A stretch of DNA of 14,014 bases from an uncultured Oscillospiraceae bacterium (GTDB lineage: Bacteria; Bacillota; Clostridia; Oscillospirales; Acutalibacteraceae): the NCBI GenBank assembly GCA_900552285.1, contig URYV01000026.1:1-14014 (forward strand), in the 5' to 3' direction. The translations under genes were made by a program, and so were the position numbers. This document shows positions 1-4,559 of the stretch, in pieces. Each line of letters opens with the position of its first letter. Within the stretch, counting starts at the first letter, position 1. Below the pieces are notes generated by a model, which had not been told where the DNA came from, ran no database searches, and was given only the letters and a program-made list of their open reading frames with translations.

Positions 1-2
1 AC

Positions 3-65
3 GCCGCCCGAAAGGACGCAAAGCGCAACATCGACCGCGCAATCAAGGAACGCAATTTCAGGTGA
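3..65 (+). CDS. C-terminal end of an unidentified protein (5' truncated)
   Basis: An open frame enters from the left edge and gives about 20 residues, basic and helix-prone (ending KERNFR), before a TGA at 63-65. The esterase ATG follows seven bases later and its Shine-Dalgarno (AGGTGA) overlaps this stop, which suggests translational coupling in one operon. Another frame is open to a TGA at 68-70, but its Arg/Pro/Gln-rich translation looks less natural. Too short to assign a family. Confidence 0.35.
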   Translation, partial: AARKDAKRNIDRAIKERNFR

Positions 66-71
66 TTTGAC

Positions 72-875
72 ATGGAAAATATTATTGAGTTTGAATATGA
101 TGGCAAAAAGGCGACCCTCCGTCCCATGCTCATAGAGCGGCAGGTGGACGGCCGTCCCTTTAAAAAGCGTCCGACAATTCTCGTGCTGCCCGGCGGCGGC
201 TACGGCTTTGTTTCCGACAGGGAGGGCGAGCCGGTGGCGAGATATTTCAACGCCAGGGGCTTTAACTGCTTTGTGCTGCGATATTCGATAAACACCGGAG
301 AGGCCTGTTTTCCCGCGCCTCTTTACCAGGCGGCCAAGGCCGTGGAGCACATCCGCAAAAACGCCGACGAATATAACGTCGATGAAAACAGGGTTTTTGT
401 CATCGGTTTTTCGGCGGGCGGCCACCTTGCGGCGTGGCTTTCGAACGGTTGTGACAGCGACCTTGCAAAAAGCCTTGAAATCGACGAAACGCTGTCAAGA
501 CCCAACGGTCAGGTGCTTTGCTATCCCGTTATAACAAGCAAAAAGGGGCTTGCAAACGAGGGCTCATTTGTCAATCTTTTCGGCTGTGAGGATTTTCGCG
601 AAAAATCCGAGCTTCCCGACCTTTCCTGCGAAAACATGGTGAGCAAAAAGTCGCCGCCCGCCTTTATTTGGCAGACGGTCGACGACGATATTGTTCCGTC
701 GGAAAATTCGCTGATCATGGCGTCGGCTCTTAAAGCGGCGGGCGTGCCCTTTGAACTGCATATGTATGAAAGCGGTCCGCACGGGCTGTCGGTTTGCGAC
801 GAGACCAGCGAGATGGTGTCGAAGGAATGTGAAGGCTGGAAAGAGCTTTGCGTTGACTTTTTAAAGAGAATATGA
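72..875 (+). CDS. alpha/beta-hydrolase esterase (BD-FAE / acetyl-esterase-like)
   Basis: A 267-residue cytoplasmic alpha/beta-hydrolase with no signal peptide. LPGGGYGF (39-46) is the oxyanion-hole loop that replaces HGGG in the BD-FAE/acetyl esterase branch. GFSAGG (112-117) carries the nucleophile Ser114. The acid is in QTVDDDIVP, most likely Asp205, and the base is His237 in GPHG. The length is normal and all triad members are present, so it should be active. Family members remove acetyl or other small acyl groups from carbohydrates such as xylan oligomers; the exact substrate cannot be read from sequence. The start is chosen by AGGTGA at 59-64, eight bases before the ATG. It seems to be the last gene of an operon entering from the left, and its 3' end doubles as the ssrA promoter. 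Confidence 0.88.
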   Translation: MENIIEFEYDGKKATLRPMLIERQVDGRPFKKRPTILVLPGGGYGFVSDREGEPVARYFNARGFNCFVLRYSINTGEACFPAPLYQAAKAVEHIRKNADEYNVDENRVFVIGFSAGGHLAAWLSNGCDSDLAKSLEIDETLSRPNGQVLCYPVITSKKGLANEGSFVNLFGCEDFREKSELPDLSCENMVSKKSPPAFIWQTVDDDIVPSENSLIMASALKAAGVPFELHMYESGPHGLSVCDETSEMVSKECEGWKELCVDFLKRI

Positions 876-881
876 GATAAT
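853..881 (+). promoter_or_regulatory. sigma-A-type promoter of ssrA
   Basis: TTGACT (853-858), a 17-bp spacer and GATAAT (876-881) form a near-consensus promoter inside the last codons of the esterase gene, with the -10 beginning at the last base of its stop codon. Transcription should begin near 888, about 25 nt before the mature tmRNA end. The short leader can form a hairpin (887-894 with 898-905, eight pairs) that lacks a U-run; it may help define 5' processing. Confidence 0.75.
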
Positions 882-912
882 AAAACCGCCGAAAGCTTTT
901 CGGCGTATATTC

Positions 913-1260
913 GGGGGCGTAAAGGCTTCGACGGGGGCCCGGCACCGAGATAAGCGAGCAGCGTTGCGGACACGCTTTAAACGCCGTAACTTTAAAATTA
1001 AACGACAACAATACTGTTGCCTACGCTGCTTAATTAAGCAGCCGTCTTTACCCGAAGTACCGCGGTCGGGATAAAGGCGTCGATTAGCGGTGAACGTAAG
1101 TCGGCATGCGCCTCGAACCGGCTTATGAATAAGAGGCTACCGAGTTTTCCGGCCTGCCGCTCGGCAGGGAAATGAGGGAATTTTAAACGAACGGCTGCGC
1201 TCGGAGAAATTTTCGGGAAAAGGCTTTCGGACACGGGTTCGATTCCCGTCGCCTCCACCA
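913..1260 (+). ncRNA. ssrA: tmRNA (transfer-messenger RNA), one-piece
   Basis: tmRNA rescues ribosomes stalled on broken mRNA and adds a degradation tag. The 5' end GGGGGCGTAAAGGCTTCGAC and the 3' end CGCCTCCACCA form a 7-bp acceptor stem (one G-U pair), with CCA encoded at 1258-1260. A T-arm (ACGGG, loop TTCGATT, CCCGT) lies just before the 3' end. The internal reading frame ends NDNNTVAYAA followed by TAA (1001-1033); the resume codon is either TTA (998) or AAC (1001). The tag's last codons and stop sit in a perfect 18-bp palindrome (1025-1042), the usual helix after the tag. It is about 348 nt, normal for one-piece tmRNA. It has its own promoter and terminator. Confidence 0.95.
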
Positions 1261-1293
1261 AAAATCCTGTTCACTTTAGTGGGCGGGATTTTT
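1261..1293 (+). terminator. intrinsic terminator of ssrA
   Basis: It follows the encoded CCA directly. The arms 1261-1275 and 1278-1292 pair over 15 positions including several G-U pairs; the top pairs would open to give a normal loop. A run of five T ends at 1293. Part of the stem (AAAATCC with GGATTTT) recurs in a smaller hairpin at about 1333-1352. Confidence 0.85.
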
Positions 1294-1391
1294 ACTTATT
1301 ACTTATTACTTCTTCACTCTTACTTCAAAATAAAATCCATGTCGGGATTTTTGGGAGGTAATAAGTAATAGGTAATGGTGAAGAAGTGCGG
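1292..1391. repeat. inverted arrays of 7-bp (TTACTTA-type) repeats with flanking hairpins
   Basis: Five heptads run in tandem at 1292-1326: TTACTTA, TTACTTA, TTACTTC, TTCACTC, TTACTTC. After a 30-bp centre the reverse complement of the same family appears at 1357-1391: GGTAATA, AGTAATA, GGTAATG, GTGAAGA and a degenerate AGTGCGG. The two arrays can pair into a long imperfect stem. The centre holds a small hairpin, AAAATCC with GGATTTT, and just outside lies ATCCGC-TGC-GCGGAT (1393-1407). No protein is encoded. It looks like a dispersed non-coding repeat element; whether it recurs in the genome cannot be seen here. Confidence 0.65.
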
Positions 1392-1429
1392 TATCCGCTG
1401 CGCGGATGATTAAAAAAGGCGGCGATAAT

Positions 1430-1578
1430 ATGTCCGGTGGTCCGTTAATTATAAAATCCAAAGAATTTGCTTTGCAGATTATCAAGGTTTGTAACTGTGT
1501 AAAGCAAACTAAAAAAGCGTATTAACGAACCAACTTATAAGTAGCGGAACAAGTGTCGGTGCAAACATTCGTGAAGCT
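1430..1578 (+). pseudogene. frameshifted and truncated four-helix-bundle protein (S23/IVP-like)
   Basis: From the ATG at 1430 (GGCGG upstream) the frame reads MSGGPLIIKSKEFALQIIKV and continues to KKAY, then stops at TAA 1523-1525. In another frame from 1519 the translation is VLTNQLISSGTSVGANIREA, ending at 1578. QLxxSGTSVGANIREA is the hallmark of the small four-helix-bundle proteins related to the 23S rRNA intervening-sequence protein (TIGR02436-type), and the first part matches the N-terminal helix of that family. Joining the halves needs a shift of reading frame near 1519-1525; loss of four bases at a TATG/TATT repeat would explain it. After GANIREA the frame stays open but no longer resembles the family, so the last two helices are also gone. 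Function is presumed lost. Family assignment is from memory of the motif. Confidence 0.6.
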
Positions 1579-1616
1579 TTTATTTTGTACCGTTTCGTCG
1601 CGCGATCGTACTTAGA

Positions 1617-1691
1617 AAACCCGTATAAACAGCGGTTCCTTGTTTATGCGGGTTTCGGTGATTTTCGGCAGCCGTGTTATATTGCCGAAAA
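1617..1691. other. two strong hairpins in an intergenic strip
   Basis: The first hairpin pairs 1617-1631 (AAACCCGTATAAACA) with 1641-1655 over 15 bp with one G-U pair and a 9-base loop. The second pairs TTTTCGGCA (1662-1670) with TGCCGAAAA (1683-1691). Neither has a clean U-run on the + strand. The strip 1579-1825 otherwise has no convincing gene. TTGCCG (1682-1687) and TATACG (1704-1709) with a 16-bp spacer could be a weak promoter for the zinc-ribbon gene. Confidence 0.45.
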
Positions 1692-1825
1692 ATATAATTA
1701 TCCTATACGCAAGATTAAATTGCACACGAATTTCACACGAAAAAAGGATTGCCGCACGGCAGCTTTCGGAGCGGTCAAACATCCCGGCTTCCCAAGGAAA
1801 TTGCGGAGAAATCGAAAAATTCATA

Positions 1826-2074
1826 ATGTACGGCGGAAAATCCGCCGTGCTGTCTGTGGGCGCTGAAATCGGGGGAAATGAGGTCGAGTGTCCGACGTGC
1901 AAAGCAAAAAATCCGAAAGGACAAAAAATTTGCTCCTCCTGCGGTGCAAAACTCAGAAAAAACTGTCCTCATTGCGGTGCGTCGGGGGACGACGTGAAGC
2001 TTTGTCCAAACTGTAAGGCCGAGATTAAGGGCAACGAGGCCTTTTGCTCAAAATGTGGAACTGAAATCAATTGA
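1826..2074 (+). CDS. small zinc-ribbon protein with five CxxC knuckles
   Basis: If started at ATG 1826 the product has 82 residues. Five CxxC motifs follow in order: CPTC, CSSC, CPHC, CPNC, CSKC. CPTC...CSSCG and CPNC...CSKCG each have the spacing of a zinc ribbon (double-zinc-ribbon or zinc-ribbon_2 type), and CPHC sits between them. There is no enzymatic or membrane domain. Such modules bind zinc and act in nucleic-acid or protein contacts; no role can be given. The start is uncertain: there is no good Shine-Dalgarno before 1826, and a perfect 8-bp hairpin (1830-1848) falls in the first codons. GTG 1856 is an alternative. The N-terminus may be degraded, so this could be the surviving tail of a longer zinc-ribbon protein. 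The terminator right after it supports it as a real transcription unit. Confidence 0.6.
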   Translation: MYGGKSAVLSVGAEIGGNEVECPTCKAKNPKGQKICSSCGAKLRKNCPHCGASGDDVKLCPNCKAEIKGNEAFCSKCGTEIN

Positions 2075-2078
2075 AAAT

Positions 2079-2115
2079 ACGGGCGGTGCCGAAAACAGCG
2101 GTAACGCCCGTTTTT
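2079..2115 (+). terminator. intrinsic terminator after the zinc-ribbon gene
   Basis: ACGGGCG (2079-2085) pairs with CGCCCGT (2105-2111), with GCCG and GCGG facing each other further up, followed by five T (2111-2115). It starts five bases after the stop codon. Confidence 0.75.
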
Positions 2116-2122
2116 ATGTCTG

Positions 2123-2151
2123 TTGACTTTTTTTGGCGGGTGTGAGATAAT
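2123..2151 (+). promoter_or_regulatory. sigma-A-type promoter of the pseudouridine synthase gene
   Basis: TTGACT (2123-2128), 17 bp, GATAAT (2146-2151). The first ten and last nine bases are identical to the ssrA promoter at 853-881 (TTGACTTTTT ... TGAGATAAT), so these look like the same strong promoter type. It precedes the ATG at 2176 by about 25 bp, giving a very short leader. Confidence 0.72.
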
Positions 2152-2175
2152 TTTAAAAAAGCGGGAGGGGAGAGC

Positions 2176-3024
2176 ATGGACAGAAAAATCGTTATCGGGC
2201 GGCAGGACGGCGGCACGGTTTTGCTGCACTTTTTATACAACGGACTCGGTCTTTCGCACGGGGAGATAAAGCGGCTTAAGTTTTCCGACGGCATAAAAAT
2301 CGACGGAAAATCGGTCACGGTCAGGCACACGCTGGCTGTCGGCGAGGTGCTGACCCTTTGCCCGCCCCAAAAAAGCTCTGAAAACATTCCCCTCTGCGAC
2401 ATTCCTCTCGACATTGTTTATGAGGACGGCGACATTCTTGCGGTCAACAAGCCGTCGGGGCTTGCCGTTCATCCGTCGGCGGGAAACCGCGAGCAAACCC
2501 TTGCGGGCGCGGTCATGAATTATTATAAAAACACATCCTTTGTTTTTCGCGCCGTCAGCCGCCTTGATAAATATACCTCAGGCATTGTGGTCGTGGCCAA
2601 AAACGCCGACGCCGCCTTTCGCCTTTGCAGGGCATTTGAAAAGGGAGAGGTCAAAAAGACATATCTCGGGCTTTGCGAAAAGGCTCCCTGCCCGCCGCGG
2701 GGGGAGATAAACGCTCCCATAGCGAGGGTTTGCGGCAGCGTTATCAAAAGAGAGGTGTCGCCGACAGGAAAGCCCGCCGTTACGGCCTATGAAACGGTGA
2801 GGGCGGACGAAAACGGCGCGCTGCTCCGCCTTTTCCCGTTGACCGGGCGAACCCACCAAATCAGGGTGCATCTTGCAAGCGTCGGCTGCCCGCTGAAATA
2901 TGATTTTCTTTACGGAAAAGAGGAAGAGGGAAAGCATTTTCTTTTGCATTGCGAGCGGCTTGAGTTTTGCCGCCCCTTTTCGGAGGAAAGACTCACGCTG
3001 ACGGCGCCCGCGCCCTTTGAATAG
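2176..3024 (+). CDS. RluA-family 23S rRNA/tRNA pseudouridine synthase
   Basis: A 282-residue cytoplasmic enzyme that converts uridine to pseudouridine in structured RNA. Residues ~10-65 look like the N-terminal S4-type RNA-binding segment, and VYEDGDILAVNKPSGLAVHP (81-100) is the conserved first catalytic strand. SRLDKYTSGIVVVAKN (128-143) holds the catalytic Asp131; most relatives have HRLD, so the first His is Ser here. GRTHQIRVHLA (224-234) is the second family signature. The length suits an RluD/YlyB-like member, but the exact RNA position modified cannot be told. GGGAGGGGAG just before 2176 is a strong ribosome binding site. It appears to be a single-gene unit with its own promoter; the MarR-DegV operon follows with a separate promoter. 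Confidence 0.9.
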   Translation: MDRKIVIGRQDGGTVLLHFLYNGLGLSHGEIKRLKFSDGIKIDGKSVTVRHTLAVGEVLTLCPPQKSSENIPLCDIPLDIVYEDGDILAVNKPSGLAVHPSAGNREQTLAGAVMNYYKNTSFVFRAVSRLDKYTSGIVVVAKNADAAFRLCRAFEKGEVKKTYLGLCEKAPCPPRGEINAPIARVCGSVIKREVSPTGKPAVTAYETVRADENGALLRLFPLTGRTHQIRVHLASVGCPLKYDFLYGKEEEGKHFLLHCERLEFCRPFSEERLTLTAPAPFE

Positions 3025-3053
3025 GGAGTCGGTGCCGCAGCCTTTTTTGACTC

Positions 3054-3082
3054 TTGACTTTTTGGCTTAGATGTGTTAAAAT
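3054..3082 (+). promoter_or_regulatory. promoter of the MarR-DegV operon
   Basis: TTGACT (3054-3059), 17-bp spacer, TAAAAT (3077-3082). A palindrome begins five bases after the -10, so a bound repressor would block initiation. Confidence 0.72.
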
Positions 3083-3086
3083 CCAA

Positions 3087-3108
3087 ACTTGTTGAAACTT
3101 CAACAAGT
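3087..3108. promoter_or_regulatory. palindromic operator, probably for the adjacent MarR regulator
   Basis: ACTTGTTGAA (3087-3096) and TTCAACAAGT (3099-3108) are perfect 10-bp inverted arms with a 2-bp centre. It lies over the expected transcription start, just ahead of the MarR gene. Perfect palindromes of about this size with TTGTTGAA-like half sites are typical of MarR-family operators. Autoregulation is inferred from position. Confidence 0.7.
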
Positions 3109-3149
3109 CGGGAGGGCTTAAAACGGAAGGAAAATTCGAAACCTTTACG

Positions 3150-3569
3150 GTGCTGATGACCAAGATAAACCGTAACATAAAAAGAATTAAAAACCGCGAA
3201 ATGAGGGAATACGGGCTCAAAAGCCCTCACGTTTCCTGTCTTTATTTTTTGTATCTTTTCGGCGGGCTGACCGCTACCGAGCTTTGCGAAAAATGCGAGG
3301 AGGACAAGGCCACCGTCTCGAGAAGTCTCGGATTTCTTGAGCAAAAGGGATTTGTCCGCTGCCGAGAGCAGGGAAAAAAGCGATATAATTCCCCCATGGA
3401 ACTGACCGAAAAGGGGCGGGAGGCTGCCGGCAAAATAGCCCTTAAAATCGATTCGGTCGTGGAAAACGTCGGCGAAGATTTAAGCGAGGGAGAGCGGGAG
3501 GTTTTTTACCGCTTTCTGAATAAGGTCAGCGACAAGCTTGAAAAAGCGGCGGCCGATGAAAGGATGTAA
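3150..3569 (+). CDS. MarR-family transcriptional regulator (start possibly ACG at 3123)
   Basis: A winged-helix DNA-binding repressor or activator of about 139-148 residues. LTATELCEKCEEDKATVSRS forms the helix-turn-helix and the wing runs through REQGKKRYNSPMELTEKG; the flanking helices would dimerise. The annotated start is the first canonical codon, GTG 3150, with ATG 3156 close behind, but neither has a ribosome binding site. Coding similarity appears to continue upstream: from ACG 3123 the frame reads TEGKFETFTVLMTKINRNIK, and GGGAGGG (3110-3116) is ideally spaced for 3123. A stop at 3093-3095 limits any further extension. The gene ends three bases before the DegV gene, so the two are co-transcribed, and the palindrome at 3087-3108 is its likely binding site. 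The ligand is unknown; the DegV partner makes a fatty-acid-related signal plausible. Confidence 0.85.
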   Translation: MLMTKINRNIKRIKNREMREYGLKSPHVSCLYFLYLFGGLTATELCEKCEEDKATVSRSLGFLEQKGFVRCREQGKKRYNSPMELTEKGREAAGKIALKIDSVVENVGEDLSEGEREVFYRFLNKVSDKLEKAAADERM

Positions 3570-3572
3570 AAA

Positions 3573-4412
3573 ATGAGTGTAAAAATAATTGTCGATTCGT
3601 CGGCAGATATGGCGGAAGAGGTTCAAAATTCGGTGGAAACGGTGCCGTTGACCGTGCGGTTTTCAGATAGGGAATATGTCGACGGAGTGGACATCGACCG
3701 CAAGACATTTTACGAAATGCTTATCGAAAGCGACGAGCTTCCCACAACGAGCCAGCCCTCTCCCGAGGCGTTTAAAAAGCTTTTCCGTACCTTAAAAAAC
3801 GGTGAACAGGCCGTTGTCATAACCATTTCCTCAAAGCTTTCGGGAACATATCAAAGTGCCTGTATCGCAGCAGAGGATTTTCCGGGAATTTTTGTTGTGG
3901 ACAGCGGAACGACAACGGTGGGGCAGGGAATTATTGTCGAGCTTGCTCTTTCCCTTTCGCAAAAAGGCCTTTCGGCAAAGGAAATTGCAGATCGGCTTGA
4001 CAGGGAAAAGGAAAAAATTACTGTGGTCGCCCTTGTGGACACCCTTGAATATCTTAAAAAGGGCGGACGCATTTCCAAAACCGCCGCCGTGGCGGGCACG
4101 GTTTTAAACATAAAGCCGGTTATATGCCTTAACGACGGGGTTATAGGTGTGCTTGGCAAGGCGAGAGGCTCAAAACAGGGGAATAACCTGCTTGTCAGGG
4201 AAATTGAAAAATCCGGCGGTATAGATTTTTCAAGGCCGGTTATGCTCGGATATACCGGCATTTCCGATGCTTTGCTGCTTAAATATATCGAGGACAGCAA
4301 ATGGCTTTGGCAGGAAAGACTTGACCGTGTGAGATATTCCCAAATCGGCAGCGTGGTGGGGACTCATGCCGGCCCCGGAGCCGTGGCTGTGGCATTTTTC
4401 AAGAATAATTAA
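3573..4412 (+). CDS. DegV-family fatty-acid-binding protein (FakB-like)
   Basis: A 279-residue soluble two-domain protein that binds one fatty acid. In Firmicutes, FakB members present the fatty acid to the kinase FakA to make acyl phosphate for phospholipid synthesis. Visible motifs in order: VKIIVDSSADM (3-13); TSQPSPEAF (59-67), the ligand-contacting loop; SSKLSGTYQSA (86-96); LEYLKKGGRISK (158-169); and GTHAGPGAVAVAF (263-275) with the conserved His265. The length is normal. The ATG follows AAGGATG and is three bases from the MarR stop. No FakA gene is in the window, so the protein could be a FakB or a DegV of unknown ligand. A GC-rich stretch with TTTT (about 4421-4438) after the stop may be a weak terminator. 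Confidence 0.9.
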   Translation: MSVKIIVDSSADMAEEVQNSVETVPLTVRFSDREYVDGVDIDRKTFYEMLIESDELPTTSQPSPEAFKKLFRTLKNGEQAVVITISSKLSGTYQSACIAAEDFPGIFVVDSGTTTVGQGIIVELALSLSQKGLSAKEIADRLDREKEKITVVALVDTLEYLKKGGRISKTAAVAGTVLNIKPVICLNDGVIGVLGKARGSKQGNNLLVREIEKSGGIDFSRPVMLGYTGISDALLLKYIEDSKWLWQERLDRVRYSQIGSVVGTHAGPGAVAVAFFKNN

Positions 4413-4462
4413 ATTTTCCGTCTCGGGCGGCGGGCGTTTTAATCGGCGAAGCTTTGAGGCGG

Positions 4463-4491
4463 TTGTTTTTTGTCAAAAGGTATGTTAAAAT
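4463..4491 (+). promoter_or_regulatory. promoter of the secreted protease gene
   Basis: TTGTTT (4463-4468), 17 bp, TAAAAT (4486-4491), 69 bp before the ATG at 4560. The -35 is less good than in the other promoters of the window. The leader shows no clear structure. Confidence 0.55.
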
Positions 4492-4559
4492 AACAAGTGA
4501 AATATGTGAACAAAGCAACCGTTTAATCGGACGTTTTGAATTTGAGAGAGGTGACGGAT

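Noticed and set aside
1034..1261. Open frame on the - strand within the tmRNA
   Set aside because: It is the complement of ssrA; spurious proteins predicted across tRNA and tmRNA 3' ends are a known annotation artefact.
1585..1866. 93-codon + strand frame continuing from the four-helix-bundle fragment
   Set aside because: After GANIREA the translation is basic, lacks family similarity and runs through two hairpins; it is read-through of the pseudogene into non-coding DNA.
1261..2079. Attachment-site duplication from an element integrated in ssrA
   Set aside because: No second copy of the tmRNA 3' end (TTCGATTCCCGTCGCCTCCA) occurs in the window and no integrase gene is present, so integration is only a possibility.
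3026..3035. GAGTCGGTGC, as in the 3' end of a type II CRISPR tracrRNA
   Set aside because: No pairing partner GGCACCGA upstream, no repeats and no cas genes; a 10-base coincidence at the end of the pseudouridine synthase unit.
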